Position numbers and translations under genes: made by a program
The notes under the pieces: generated by a model
What the model was told of the DNA's origin: nothing
Seen by the model: the letters and a program-made list of their open reading frames with translations, nothing else
Databases searched by the model: none
Shown here: one piece after another, positions 52,807 through 62,791 of the stretch
Layout of the letters: each line of letters begins with the position of its first letter
Numbering within the stretch: position 1 is the stretch's first letter
NCBI GenBank assembly: GCA_900542265.1
Contig: UQML01000005.1
Coordinates: forward strand, 30,056 to 94,055
DNA length: 64,000 nucleotides
DNA from: an uncultured Eggerthella sp.
GTDB taxonomy: Bacteria; Actinomycetota; Coriobacteriia; Coriobacteriales; Eggerthellaceae
Direction of reading: 5' to 3'

Positions 52807-54120
52807 TTAATCCTTTTTCTTAAAACGGAACCGCACGGGTGTGCCCTCCAAATCAAACTGTTTACGCAAACGATTTTCCAAATAACGTTCAAATGAAGGT
52901 TCCACTAATTCGGGATGATTACAGAAGAAGGTAAATTGAGGAGGCTCAGTGCCAGTCTGTGTAACGTATTTGAGCTTTAATATTTTCTTACCCTTAGTAA
53001 CCGTATGACCAAAATCTCTTATATCTTGCAACCAGTTATTAAGCTTGCTTGTTGAGATAGTAGACGAATAAGCGCGATACGCTTTTTCAATCGCATCCCA
53101 AATGCGATGTACGTTTTTGCCGGATAAAGCCGAAATTGCAATCACGGGTGCATATCCTACAAAAGTTAACCTATCTTCAATACGCTCACGCACATCAGCT
53201 TTCGCCTCTGGGCCTTCCACCAAGTCCCATTTATTTAAAACAACCACCATAGCGCATCCACGCTCGGCAGCCATTCCCGCAACACGCTGATCTTGATCAG
53301 TGAGCCCAATCGTTCCATCGATAACCAATAAAACAACATTGGCCCGATCCATTGCACGCATTGCGCGAACAAAACCGTAATACTCAACATCTTCATCAAT
53401 TGCTGATTTTTTGCGCAAACCTGCCGTATCGATAATAGTAAATAACTGACCATCATGCTCAACGGTGGTATCAATAGCATCACGCGTCGTGCCTGCAACA
53501 TCAGAAACAATAGAGCGCTCGTCATTCGTAAGTTTATTAGTAAGTGATGATTTGCCTGCGTTAGGGCGTCCCACAATAGCCACTTCAATAGAATCAAAGA
53601 ACTCTTCTTCTACCCCATCGTCTTCAGGAAAAAGCGCCACAACCTCGTCGAGCAAATCACCCGTTCCCGTTCCATGGAGCGCCGAAACAGGCCAAGGATC
53701 ACCAAGACCCAAGCTCATAAATTCCCACATAGCTGATTCGTCATTGGGGTTATCCATCTTGTTTACGGCCAGCAAAATAGGCTTGTTTGAACGATGAAGA
53801 ATACGTGCTACCGCCTCATCATCTGCATTAATCCCCGCAGGCCCATCAACCAAAAAAACAATTACATCCGCTTCTTCAGTTGCTAAAAGCGCCTGATTGC
53901 GAATAGAGGTCTGGAAACGATCAGAGTTCTCCATCTCAATACCGCCGGTATCAATGAGAGTAAAATCTCGTCCGTTCCAGTCTGCTTCATGATACGAACG
54001 ATCACGGGTCACGCCACGCATCTCGTGTACGATAGCTTCATTATTTTGAGCGATGCGGTTTACGAGCGTAGATTTGCCTACGTTGGGTCGACCGACAATA
54101 GCGAGTATAGGTTTAGCCAT
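52807..54120 (-). CDS. der: Ribosome assembly GTPase Der (EngA)
   Basis: Double-GTPase needed for 50S maturation. The 437 residues hold two G domains, G1 motifs GRPNVGKST (about 10-18) and GRPNAGKSS (about 183-191), NKMD and NKWD, and a C-terminal KH-like domain ending VRFRFKKKD. ATG at 54118-54120. It lies between ispH and plsY. Confidence 0.97.
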   Translation of the reverse strand: MAKPILAIVGRPNVGKSTLVNRIAQNNEAIVHEMRGVTRDRSYHEADWNGRDFTLIDTGGIEMENSDRFQTSIRNQALLATEEADVIVFLVDGPAGINADDEAVARILHRSNKPILLAVNKMDNPNDESAMWEFMSLGLGDPWPVSALHGTGTGDLLDEVVALFPEDDGVEEEFFDSIEVAIVGRPNAGKSSLTNKLTNDERSIVSDVAGTTRDAIDTTVEHDGQLFTIIDTAGLRKKSAIDEDVEYYGFVRAMRAMDRANVVLLVIDGTIGLTDQDQRVAGMAAERGCAMVVVLNKWDLVEGPEAKADVRERIEDRLTFVGYAPVIAISALSGKNVHRIWDAIEKAYRAYSSTISTSKLNNWLQDIRDFGHTVTKGKKILKLKYVTQTGTEPPQFTFFCNHPELVEPSFERYLENRLRKQFDLEGTPVRFRFKKKD

Positions 54121-54213
54121 GATGAATCAACCTTTTTTCCTATAGTGGTATTGAAATAGCTTTCATAGAATACCACAGCCATCCTCTTTGCTAAGAGTAT
54201 GCTGGTTCAAGCG

Positions 54214-55074
54214 TTAACTAAGGGTATCGGCAAGTTCATAAAGGTGAGCAAGACATGCCCTAATTTGATTTTCTGGCGTTGATGCACCCGCCGTAACACC
54301 CACCTTGGAAATCCCAGTAAACCATTCAGGTTGGATTTCTTGCGCATCTTCAATATGGTAGGCATGATCGCAGTACTCATGACAAAGCTCATACAAGCGC
54401 GTCGTATTAGAGGAGTTACGTCCACCGAGCACCAACATCACATCAACTTCTTTAGCAAGATCAATAGCTGCTTGCTGCCGTTGCTGTGTTGCAAAACAGA
54501 TAGTGTCTTTCACTTCAGGATCAATACCGCGCGCACGCAAGGCCTCAACGACAGCTAGAAGCTTTTCGCGTGGCTGCGTAGTCTGGACAACTATGCCTAC
54601 TGGTTCAACAAGTTCATCAGGAATATCGGCAACAGAACCAACAATAGTACACGCGCCACCCTGAACAAGTGCGTTTTGCGAAATGCTCTCTACTTCAGGA
54701 TGACCTGCTTCACCTACCACTAAAACAGTAGAGCCTTTTTGAGCAAGTGATGCAGCTGCATTTTGAGCACGCATAACATAAGGACACGTTGCATTAATAA
54801 CTACAAGATCTCGCGATTCAAGATCAGCAAGCACTTGCGGAATAACACCATGAGAACGAATAACTACCGCATCTTGCGTGATAGCTTCAGGTGTATCAAC
54901 AACCTCAATCCCCTGATTAGCAAGCTCGTTTACTACGCGAGGATTGTGAATAAGAGGGCCGAGCGTACAAACGGTTTTATTTGAGCGCGCTGCTTCTTGG
55001 GTTAAATCAAGCGCACGCTGTACCCCATAGCAAGCGCCTGCATATTCTGCGGTTAAAACTTCAAAAGCCGCCAT
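54214..55074 (-). CDS. ispH: 4-hydroxy-3-methylbut-2-enyl diphosphate reductase
   Basis: Last step of the MEP isoprenoid pathway, an Fe-S enzyme. The 286 residues have the cluster cysteines in AGACYGVQRA, NATCPYV and DTICFATQ, the conserved GPLIHNPRVV and VIRSHG. ATG at 55072-55074 follows AAGGAGG. It is preceded closely by plsC and followed by der. Confidence 0.95.
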   Translation of the reverse strand: MAAFEVLTAEYAGACYGVQRALDLTQEAARSNKTVCTLGPLIHNPRVVNELANQGIEVVDTPEAITQDAVVIRSHGVIPQVLADLESRDLVVINATCPYVMRAQNAAASLAQKGSTVLVVGEAGHPEVESISQNALVQGGACTIVGSVADIPDELVEPVGIVVQTTQPREKLLAVVEALRARGIDPEVKDTICFATQQRQQAAIDLAKEVDVMLVLGGRNSSNTTRLYELCHEYCDHAYHIEDAQEIQPEWFTGISKVGVTAGASTPENQIRACLAHLYELADTLS

Positions 55075-55090
55075 GGGTATGCCTCCTTAT

Positions 55091-56011
55091 TTAAGAATTA
55101 TCAACAGCATTGGGAAGTGCAGCAACATCCACCCTTGGTATTGTGTGCTCAGCAAAAAGGGGAGCAAAATCTTTGCTCGCCGGGAAAAATTCTTTCATGT
55201 TCACGTCTTCAGGCCTACATTGACGCGATAGAGCAAACGCTTCGCGCAAAACATACCAAGTACAACCGTCTAAACGATCTTCTTTAGGCAAAAAATCAAA
55301 CGAGGATACCGCAACAGGTTCACCAAAGATAATCGTAATTTTGGGAAAATGAGTACGTTGCCCCTTTTCTTTAACTTTATCGATATTAGTAAAGCCCACC
55401 GGAATAAGTGGCGCTTTACCCAAACGCGCAATCATAACGGCACCACCATGAAGAGCAGGATCAACATTGCCTTTGCCACGTCTTGTGCCTTCAGGAAAAA
55501 TTCCCACTAACTCGCCCCCCTTAAGAAAGCGCGTTGCTCGTTTGATGGCAAGCCTGTCTGAAGTATTGCGCCGAATAGGAATTGCTCCCACTCGTGCAAT
55601 AAAAAAGCCCAAAATTCCTCCCGCAACCGTAAACAACGAATCACGAGCAATAAGGCGACAAAATTGCTGTGGGCGCACTGATTCCCACATCATCACCACG
55701 TCCAAATATGAAACATGCGGAGCAACCAACACAGCTCCTGACTGCTTACCCTTAAACCCATTGACAATGTCTTGGTTTTTGATGGTATAGCGAAAAAGAA
55801 TCTTGCAAAATGCCCCTACAACGGTTCCCAAAAACCTTGCCCAAAACAAAGGCATCTGGGGTTCTTTAGCATGGCCTTGCATTTTCATGTCAAAAAAACG
55901 CTCAAACCGATGTTTTTTGAGCATCGAGTTTTGAGGTGCTTTTTTATTGGTCTTATCGGACGCAGCTGGGCGTTCAGACGGAGTTTGAGTAGATAAAGAT
56001 GTTTCAGTCAT
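55091..56011 (-). CDS. plsC: 1-acylglycerol-3-phosphate acyltransferase (PlsC family)
   Basis: Adds the second acyl chain to make phosphatidic acid. The 306 residues contain the HX4D motif HVSYLD, RRNTSDRLAIKRATRF, FPEGTRRGKG and a C-terminal tail. An N-terminal polar extension of about 50 residues precedes the core. ATG at 56009-56011 lies five bases after the cmk stop with no clear Shine-Dalgarno, suggesting coupling; a TTG seven codons earlier is less likely. Confidence 0.9.
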   Translation of the reverse strand: MTETSLSTQTPSERPAASDKTNKKAPQNSMLKKHRFERFFDMKMQGHAKEPQMPLFWARFLGTVVGAFCKILFRYTIKNQDIVNGFKGKQSGAVLVAPHVSYLDVVMMWESVRPQQFCRLIARDSLFTVAGGILGFFIARVGAIPIRRNTSDRLAIKRATRFLKGGELVGIFPEGTRRGKGNVDPALHGGAVMIARLGKAPLIPVGFTNIDKVKEKGQRTHFPKITIIFGEPVAVSSFDFLPKEDRLDGCTWYVLREAFALSRQCRPEDVNMKEFFPASKDFAPLFAEHTIPRVDVAALPNAVDNS

Positions 56012-56016
56012 AATGA

Positions 56017-56676
56017 TCAAGCCATTGCGCAAATACGCGCAATAATATCTTCAATATAGTGGTTAGTAGAATCAATAACGATAGCATCATCGGGAATAAC
56101 AAGTGGAGAAGTACTCCGTTTTGAATCAGCCTCATCGCGCCTAATGATATCTTTAAGCACTTCATCAAAGTCGATTGAGCCAACACCCCTATCGACATTT
56201 TGACGAACGCGTCTATGAGCCCGTTCCTCGCTCGATGCGGTCAAAAACACCTTAAGCTCGGCATCAGGAAATACAACTGAGCCAATATCACGACCCTCAA
56301 TCACATAATCACCCGATCTACCAATGCGACGCTGTTGATCTGTAAGCGCCTCACGTACCGATGGCGTTGCAGACACAGGAGAAACCGCTTTATCAATCTC
56401 AGCAGTTCTGATAGCTTGCGTAATATCTACCCCATCCAATAGCACACGCTTTGGGATAGGATCTCCTGCTTCATGTTCAAAGGTGATCTGATGTGTGCGG
56501 GCAAGTTCGCCAAGCGCAGCTTCATCATCAAGTGCTACCCCATCAGTCACAGCACGCCAAGCAATAGCGCGATACATGGCACCGGTATCTAAACAAGAAA
56601 AATCTAAATTGCGCGCAACCGCCTTTGCAACGGTTGATTTTCCTGCCCCCGAAGGACCATCAATAGCAATAATCAT
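56017..56676 (-). CDS. cmk: Cytidylate kinase
   Basis: Phosphorylates CMP and dCMP. The 219 residues begin with P-loop IAIDGPSGAGKSTVAKAVA, then LDTGAMYRAIAW, and GRDIGSVVFPDAELKVFLTAS. ATG at 56674-56676 has a weak purine-rich ribosome site. The order aroA-cmk-plsC is shared with many Gram-positives. Confidence 0.96.
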   Translation of the reverse strand: MIIAIDGPSGAGKSTVAKAVARNLDFSCLDTGAMYRAIAWRAVTDGVALDDEAALGELARTHQITFEHEAGDPIPKRVLLDGVDITQAIRTAEIDKAVSPVSATPSVREALTDQQRRIGRSGDYVIEGRDIGSVVFPDAELKVFLTASSEERAHRRVRQNVDRGVGSIDFDEVLKDIIRRDEADSKRSTSPLVIPDDAIVIDSTNHYIEDIIARICAMA

Positions 56677-56737
56677 GCGTATATTACTTTCTTTGTTGTT
56701 TGCTGCATTACCCCAATTAATATCAAAGCGATTTACG

Positions 56738-58066
56738 CTAGTCTTGTGCCAACGCCTGAATACTTTGCAAAAAATCAGGGAAGCTTACTTTAACTGAATC
56801 AAAATCATCAATCTCGACCGCAGAGGATCCGCAAAGTCCCACTAGCGCCCATGTCATAGCAAGACGGTGATCTTTGCGTGAATCAAACACAAGCCCTGTT
56901 GGCATTACCAAATCTGGCTGCCCTTCAATATAGAGATCATCATTTTCTGCCCAAGCGCTCACGCCAAGTTTGGTCAACCCCTCGATAATAGCATCAAGAC
57001 GGTTAGATTCCTTTTTGGTAAGCTCACTCACGCCTCTAAATACGGTGATTCCACGCGCATGCGCTGCAACAAGCGACAATACCGGAATCTCATCAATTTC
57101 ACTTGCAATATGCTGATGTGGAATCTCACAACCTGTTAGCCCTTGCGTATACGCAACATGAATTGAACCACTTGACTCACGCCCTTCACTACCGCCATAA
57201 GAAAGCGTGATATTGGCACCCATGCGCTCAAGTGTACGCACAAATCCAATACGTCCAGCGTTAAGGCTAACATTCTCAATGGTGATATCACTACCTGGTT
57301 TAAGAAGCGCCGCACATGCAAAGAAAGCAGCAGACGATGGGTCACCGGGAACAATAACATCAGAGGCATGCAAGGTAACTGGTCCTGTTACTGAAGCGCG
57401 ACGGTGAGCAGCTTCTGCATCCACCCCAAACTCAGGAAGCATCAACTCGGTGTGATTGCGGCTTGCGGCGGGCTCATCAACCTTCGTTTTTCCTTGAGCG
57501 CGAAGCCCTGCAAGCAAAACTGCAGTTTTGAGCTGAGCTGATGCCATAGGAGCTTCGTAGGTAATAGCTTTAAGCTGGGGATTGCCAGTCTCCGTAACAG
57601 GCAGGTTTTCTTGATAATCAGGTTGAAACTTGACGCCCATCTTCATAAGAGGTGCAATGATGCGCCGCATAGGACGCTTCTTGAGGGAATCGTCACCAGT
57701 AATTTCAACAGTGATAGGCCAGGGCGCCAATACACCCATAAGAAGACGTGCTGTCGTACCAGAGTTACCACAATCGATAGGAGTATCAGGCTGTTTGGGA
57801 CCCTTATCTCCCCACCCTGTAACAGTTCCAGCTAAAGAGCCGTCAGATTGTACGGTAAGTTCAACTGTTGCACCGAGTGCCTCAACCGCATCAATTGTGG
57901 AGCGCACATCGGCAGAATCTAAAACACCTGATAAGTGCGAAGTGCCTTCTGCCATCGCGGCGAACAATACCGCACGATGAGAAATTGATTTATCTCCAGG
58001 TACGTGAGCTACGCCCCGCAATGGTGAGGTCAAAGGAGCAATCAGGGTTGCATCGCTAGTTGTCAT
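56738..58066 (-). CDS. aroA: 3-phosphoshikimate 1-carboxyvinyltransferase (EPSP synthase)
   Basis: Joins shikimate-3-phosphate and PEP. The 442 residues have GDKSISHRAVLFAAMAEG, DCGNSGTTARLLMG, and the C-terminal SRKDHRLAMTWALVG. ATG at 58064-58066 follows GAGGAGGA and overlaps the end of tyrA by 11 bases; the longer frame to 58156 lies inside tyrA. With the tyrA gene upstream it forms an aromatic amino-acid pair. Confidence 0.96.
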   Translation of the reverse strand: MTTSDATLIAPLTSPLRGVAHVPGDKSISHRAVLFAAMAEGTSHLSGVLDSADVRSTIDAVEALGATVELTVQSDGSLAGTVTGWGDKGPKQPDTPIDCGNSGTTARLLMGVLAPWPITVEITGDDSLKKRPMRRIIAPLMKMGVKFQPDYQENLPVTETGNPQLKAITYEAPMASAQLKTAVLLAGLRAQGKTKVDEPAASRNHTELMLPEFGVDAEAAHRRASVTGPVTLHASDVIVPGDPSSAAFFACAALLKPGSDITIENVSLNAGRIGFVRTLERMGANITLSYGGSEGRESSGSIHVAYTQGLTGCEIPHQHIASEIDEIPVLSLVAAHARGITVFRGVSELTKKESNRLDAIIEGLTKLGVSAWAENDDLYIEGQPDLVMPTGLVFDSRKDHRLAMTWALVGLCGSSAVEIDDFDSVKVSFPDFLQSIQALAQD

Positions 58067-59201
58067 GACCTTCCTCCTCTGCAAACAAGGGATTAAATGA
58101 AATACGATAACCAGCTTTAATGAGAGCTGTTGAGAGCTTTCCAATATCACCTTCATCGGTTAACAATAATACTAATTCAGCACTTGATGAGGTGATATGG
58201 TCAATTTCGATTGATTGAATATTGCAACCTGCTTGAGACGCAATAGTAGCAACTTCGGCAACTACACCAGGTTTATCACGCAAAGGTACCCGTACTTCAA
58301 GCAAGTCTTCTGTTTTAGGAACCCACTTAGCAGGAAGAGCGCGGCGAGCCACGGCGGCTTTGTCAAGGAGTGCTGTAAATTCTTGTTTATCTGCACGTTC
58401 AAGCGTGTCAGAAAACTCAGCTAAGATAGTTTGCATTTCTTTAAGTCCAGCAATAATAGCATCTGCATTATCAAAGGCAATGCCTGTCCACAATGCAGGA
58501 GAACCTGCTGCAATGCGAGTCGAATCTTTAAAACCACCCGCTGCTAATCTAAAGAGTGCTTCTTGTTCATCAGCATGGCGAACCGCCAGCTGCACCAATG
58601 AGGAAGCCACAAAATGCGGTACATGGCTTACGATTGCAACAATATCATCGTGATTTTCCCGAGGAAGAGAGACCACACGAGCACCCAAAGAAGTCAGTAT
58701 GTCATGAAGCGTGGCATATATTGCAGCAGGAGTTGACTCATCAGGACATAATACCCAGTGAGCCCCCTCAAACAAATCTATGCGCGAGCCCTCAATGCCA
58801 CTCTTTTCCGATCCCGCCATCGGATGTCCAGGAACATAATGATCGGGATTGGGCAGCACTGAAACCGCTTGAGCCGACACAATCTTTTTAGTTGAACAAG
58901 TATCCGTGATGATTCCAGGATAATTAAGCGCTGCCAAACGTTCAAACCAGATATGAGCAACCGGAACAGGTGTTGCAATCATAATGATGGAGCATTTCAT
59001 CAAAGCTTCATCAAGGCCTGATTGTTCAGGCGTAAAACCCTCTGTAATCCAACCTTTTTCGAGCGCAGTGTTCACTGCCGCTTGGTCAATATCAACACCA
59101 ACGATATATACATCCGGATAAGCGCGACGATAAGCACCAGCAAACGAGGCCCCAATCATGCCAAGCCCAATAATTGCTACTGACTCATGCTGCTTACCCA
59201 T
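58056..59201 (-). CDS. tyrA: Prephenate dehydrogenase with ACT domain
   Basis: Oxidative decarboxylation of prephenate for tyrosine. The 381 residues open with AIIGLGMIGASFAGAYRRA, include GHPMAGSEKSGIEGSR and IVSHVPHFVASSLV, and end in an ACT domain (VPLRDKPGVVAEVATIASQAG), which suggests feedback by an amino acid. ATG at 59199-59201 is chosen because TATAAT at 59227-59232 would place the transcript start after the next ATG upstream; AAGGGAG lies about 13 bases before it. Confidence 0.93.
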   Translation of the reverse strand: MGKQHESVAIIGLGMIGASFAGAYRRAYPDVYIVGVDIDQAAVNTALEKGWITEGFTPEQSGLDEALMKCSIIMIATPVPVAHIWFERLAALNYPGIITDTCSTKKIVSAQAVSVLPNPDHYVPGHPMAGSEKSGIEGSRIDLFEGAHWVLCPDESTPAAIYATLHDILTSLGARVVSLPRENHDDIVAIVSHVPHFVASSLVQLAVRHADEQEALFRLAAGGFKDSTRIAAGSPALWTGIAFDNADAIIAGLKEMQTILAEFSDTLERADKQEFTALLDKAAVARRALPAKWVPKTEDLLEVRVPLRDKPGVVAEVATIASQAGCNIQSIEIDHITSSSAELVLLLTDEGDIGKLSTALIKAGYRISFNPLFAEEEGHDN

Positions 59202-59267
59202 AGTTACAAACGTCTCCCTTACTCTCATTATAGTGTGTATTTGATTCTAACACGGTTGCCCGTGTGC

Positions 59268-60014
59268 TTATCTATCAGACAAGACAGAAGTAGTGAGCTT
59301 CTTTATCTCATCGTATTGAAGTTCACGCCATCGTCCTTCTTCAAGCGCTTCAAGCGCGAGCGGTCCAAATGACACTCGTTTAAGCTCCTTTACGGGATGT
59401 CCAATCGCCTGCATCATGCGCTTTACCTGCCGTTTGCGCCCCTCATGAATGGTAAGCTCCACCCAAGATGTCTGCGTCTTAGGATCATACGAGACAAAGC
59501 GTGCAACCGCAGGTGCAGTTAACCCATCGTCAAGCTCAATCCCTGTTTCTAACCGGTACAGCTTATGCTTTGAAACGCGTCCTGCTACCCGAGCATGGTA
59601 GGTTTTATCAACGTGATATGAAGGATGAAGAAGGGTATTGCCAAGCGTTCCGTCGGTTGTAAAAAGCAAAAGTCCCCGCGTATCCTGATCAAGTCTCCCG
59701 ATAGGAAAAAGCCCTGGGTAGCGCTCAAGTGGTAGTAAATCTGCCACCGTCTTGCGTCCGTGCGGATCTGACATAGTAGTCACATAACCCGAAGGCTTGT
59801 TAAGCATCAGCACAACGTGATTGTCTTTGGGCAAGGCGATAGGGCTGCCATTCACCATAACTTCATCGTGATCAGGATCAATCTGGCAGGCAAGATCAGT
59901 TACCACTTCCCCGTTGACCATCACTGCGCCTGACGTAATAAACGTTTCACTTGCTCTGCGGCTCGCCACTCCTGAGCGCGCTAAAAACTTATTAATACGC
60001 ATTAGTTCTGCCAT
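59268..60014 (-). CDS. rluB: RsuA/RluB-type rRNA pseudouridine synthase
   Basis: The 248 residues have an N-terminal S4 domain (MRINKFLARSGVASRRASETF) and the catalytic GRLDQDTRGLLLFTTDG with aspartate, then EGRKRQVKRMMQAIGHPVKEL. The family modifies a 23S or 16S uridine; the neighbourhood scpA-scpB favours the RluB type. ATG lies three bases after the scpB stop. Confidence 0.93.
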   Translation of the reverse strand: MAELMRINKFLARSGVASRRASETFITSGAVMVNGEVVTDLACQIDPDHDEVMVNGSPIALPKDNHVVLMLNKPSGYVTTMSDPHGRKTVADLLPLERYPGLFPIGRLDQDTRGLLLFTTDGTLGNTLLHPSYHVDKTYHARVAGRVSKHKLYRLETGIELDDGLTAPAVARFVSYDPKTQTSWVELTIHEGRKRQVKRMMQAIGHPVKELKRVSFGPLALEALEEGRWRELQYDEIKKLTTSVLSDR

Positions 60015-60017
60015 AGC

Positions 60018-60812
60018 TTAGTCATCTTCATCAAACTCAAGCTGCGAAAAATCAATTTTATCGACAACGCTAGCTGCTTGACCAAGCGCCTCATCTAAAA
60101 GCATCTGCATAGCATCAGCAACCTGGACATCCCCTTCGTCAATGATTTCAAAGGTTGCTTCGCCTTCATTATCCTCAAGCGCTGCGATAGTCGCTGCGTC
60201 TGCTGTGACTACATTGAGGCGTTCCGCAATAAAAGCACGTGTCTCATCATCGGGCGCAAATGATTCCAAATCAGGCAAGTCCGCCAATGAGCGTAAGCCA
60301 AAACGCTCTAAGAAAGTTTTAGTGGTGGCATACACCGTCGGATTACCGGGGCTATCTTGCACGCCTGCTTCACGCAACAATCCCTTCTCCACCAAAGAAT
60401 TGATAGAACTATCAGAGTTAACACCACGCACCGATGCCACCCCATTGCGCGTAATAGGCTGACAATACGCCACAACCGCAAGGGTTTCTAAAGCGGCTTG
60501 GGAAAGTTTGCGAGTATCCCACGAGACGACGTAACGCTCGATTAGATCATGGTATTGGGGGTGGGTAGTCAAACGCCATCCACCTGCAACTTCACGCAAT
60601 TGTATGCCGCTATTAGTATGCAAAAGCGTTTCAGAAAGGCACTCAAGGGCTGCTTGCACCGAAACTACATCAACGCCCAACATATCAGCAAGCGTCACCA
60701 CGCTAACCGGCTCATCGGTCACAAACAAAAGCGCCTCAGCGGCATGTGCGATATCATCCCGTGTTGGTTCAGTTCCACCCGTCCAATCAAGGGCATTGAT
60801 AGATTCATCCAT
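60018..60812 (-). CDS. scpB: Segregation and condensation protein B
   Basis: Dimeric winged-helix partner in the SMC-ScpAB complex. The 264 residues have two winged-helix domains and the signature LSQAALETLAVVAYCQPITR and ERFGLRSLADLPDL. A C-terminal acidic tail of about 70 residues follows. ATG at 60810-60812 has GGGAG upstream; GTG one codon earlier is possible. It lies 14 bases after scpA. Confidence 0.95.
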   Translation of the reverse strand: MDESINALDWTGGTEPTRDDIAHAAEALLFVTDEPVSVVTLADMLGVDVVSVQAALECLSETLLHTNSGIQLREVAGGWRLTTHPQYHDLIERYVVSWDTRKLSQAALETLAVVAYCQPITRNGVASVRGVNSDSSINSLVEKGLLREAGVQDSPGNPTVYATTKTFLERFGLRSLADLPDLESFAPDDETRAFIAERLNVVTADAATIAALEDNEGEATFEIIDEGDVQVADAMQMLLDEALGQAASVVDKIDFSQLEFDEDD

Positions 60813-60826
60813 CACAACTACTCTCC

Positions 60827-61573
60827 CTAATCTTTCTGAGCACCAACCGGTGAAATTACGATATCACCAAACAAATGATCTTGTTCCACATCAACTTCTG
60901 AACGCTTAAAAAGCTCCAAAATAGCCAGAAACGTTACTACAATTAATCGCGGATCATCTTCCGTTGAAATCAGGTCAGAAAACCGTACCGTCACACCACG
61001 CTTTATGAGATCATCAATCTCTTGGATGCGCGTCTCAAGTGGAATTATCTTTGCCGCAATATGCTCTGACTCAAGCAAGAACACATCGCGGCGCGCAAGA
61101 CAATTGGCCAGCAATTGTCCTAACTTATCAAGGCTTACTCCTCGTAAATAATCAGGCATAAGAGAAAGCATTGAGCGATCAGGTCCAAAGGGTCGCACGT
61201 GTATTTTTTGTTCCGCAATGAGACGATTCTCTAAAGCGCGTGCGGCATTCTTAAACTTCTTGTATTCAAGCAATTGCTCAACAAGGACATCACGCATTTC
61301 ATACGGAGAAAGTTCATCCTCATCATGCTCATCAACTGTTGCATCCTGAGGAATCAAGCTGGCTGCCTTAAGCTCAAGAAGCGTTGCTGCAACCACAAGA
61401 AAATCACTCGCAACGTCTAAATCAACTTCATGCATACGCTCGACTTCAGCTAAATATTGATCCGTTATCTCAGTAATAGCAATCTTGCCGATATCTACCT
61501 TTTGTTTACTAACCAAATAGAGCAAAAGGTCAAAAGGGCCTTCAAAACTCTCTATACGAACTCGATATGCCAT
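60827..61573 (-). CDS. scpA: Segregation and condensation protein A
   Basis: Kleisin of the SMC-ScpAB complex. The 248 residues begin YRVRIESFEGPFDLLLYLVSK, include DFLVVAATLLELKAASLIP, and end with a winged-helix SMC-head-binding region. ATG at 61571-61573 is chosen from the family start; it has a weak ribosome site, and a TTG eleven codons earlier has none. Confidence 0.94.
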   Translation of the reverse strand: MAYRVRIESFEGPFDLLLYLVSKQKVDIGKIAITEITDQYLAEVERMHEVDLDVASDFLVVAATLLELKAASLIPQDATVDEHDEDELSPYEMRDVLVEQLLEYKKFKNAARALENRLIAEQKIHVRPFGPDRSMLSLMPDYLRGVSLDKLGQLLANCLARRDVFLLESEHIAAKIIPLETRIQEIDDLIKRGVTVRFSDLISTEDDPRLIVVTFLAILELFKRSEVDVEQDHLFGDIVISPVGAQKD

Positions 61574-61619
61574 ATACGCGCCAGCTGCTCTCTTTCTGGA
61601 GGACAAGTATGTGTAAGCA

Positions 61620-62285
61620 TTATGGAATCAACAACGTCGCCAGATTACCTGCCGTAACGTTTAAATACATACTAATCAAGTTTACGTGAATCAAATAAGG
61701 CAATACAAATATCACGATCAAGAAAACAGGTAAAGCGTATTGCTGGATGCGATAGTATTGCGGCAGATATTTCTCAGGCAAAAGAAAAGCAAAAATAGAT
61801 GAGCCATCAAGCGGTGGAATGGGCAGTAAGTTAAAGAACATGAGATAGAGATTTACCATGATAAAAATGGGTAAAAAGACACCATAAAAATAAATGAAAA
61901 TCTCTGGCGCAGTATTAGTATACATACTCTGCAAACCATACATCAATGCCGATCCCACGAGAGCTAAAACAAGGTTTCCGCTCGGACCTGCTAAACCGAC
62001 AAGTAAATCATCTCGCCGTGGATTTTTAAAATTGGCAGGATTATAAGGCACAGGTTTTGCATAACCAAAAACCGGTCCACCCATAATAATAAGCAACAAA
62101 GGCAAAACTACCGTACCAAACGGATCAATATGTTTAAGAGGATTAAACGAAAGCCGTCCTTGAGCTTTTGCGGTATTATCCCCTAGTTTCCAGGCAGCCC
62201 AGCCATGCATAAACTCATGAAAGACAATGGCTGGAATAAAAGCCAACACATTGCATATCATTATGATAATTTGAATTTCACTCAT
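61620..62285 (-). CDS. M50-family site-2-type metalloprotease
   Basis: The 221-residue integral membrane protein has the zinc motif HEFMHG in its first third (FIPAIVFHEFMHGWAAW) and the second-site motif NLLPIPPLDGSS. It resembles the short YwhC/Rv-type rhomboid-free S2P group without PDZ domain, whose substrates are mostly unknown. Its ATG overlaps the trmL stop as ATGA. Confidence 0.9.
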   Translation of the reverse strand: MSEIQIIIMICNVLAFIPAIVFHEFMHGWAAWKLGDNTAKAQGRLSFNPLKHIDPFGTVVLPLLLIIMGGPVFGYAKPVPYNPANFKNPRRDDLLVGLAGPSGNLVLALVGSALMYGLQSMYTNTAPEIFIYFYGVFLPIFIMVNLYLMFFNLLPIPPLDGSSIFAFLLPEKYLPQYYRIQQYALPVFLIVIFVLPYLIHVNLISMYLNVTAGNLATLLIP

Positions 62286-62791
62286 AGTTGATCAGTATAG
62301 CAAGAACAGAGATCGTAAAAACCATTTGCTCGCAATACCTCATAAACTCCAATAGCAACGGAATTGGAAAGGTTTAATGAGCGTTTATTGGTCTTCATTG
62401 GAATACGAACACAGTGATCTGCGTACTGGTCAAGTATTTCTTGATCTATCCCCCGCGATTCCCGACCAAAGATTAAATACACTTCTCCAGTTAAAGGTTT
62501 GTCATAAAGACTATGATCCGTTTGACCGGTAAAAAATACAAGGTGATCATTTTGATGAGCATCAAGAAATTCCTTTGTTGAACCCCAGCGGTGCAGCACC
62601 ACATCATCCCAATAATCCATTCCCGATCTACGAATATTACGCTGCGTCAGATGAAATCCCATCGGCTCCACTAAATGCAGTTCCGCTCCCGTACAAGCGC
62701 ACGTGCGCGCAATATTGCCCGTATTTTGAGGAATCTCTGGCTCAAAGAGTACAACGTGTATAGGAGGAAAATCACTCGTTTTATTGTGCAT
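62282..62791 (-). CDS. trmL: tRNA (cytidine/uridine-34-2'-O)-methyltransferase
   Basis: SPOUT methyltransferase acting on the wobble base of tRNA-Leu isoacceptors. The 169 residues have FEPEIPQNTGNIARTCACTG, LIFGRESRGI and the knot motif RSLNLSNSVAIGVYEVLR. ATG at 62789-62791 is preferred; it overlaps the end of the ABC-F gene by 11 bases. An ATG five codons earlier is possible. Confidence 0.93.
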   Translation of the reverse strand: MHNKTSDFPPIHVVLFEPEIPQNTGNIARTCACTGAELHLVEPMGFHLTQRNIRRSGMDYWDDVVLHRWGSTKEFLDAHQNDHLVFFTGQTDHSLYDKPLTGEVYLIFGRESRGIDQEILDQYADHCVRIPMKTNKRSLNLSNSVAIGVYEVLRANGFYDLCSCYTDQL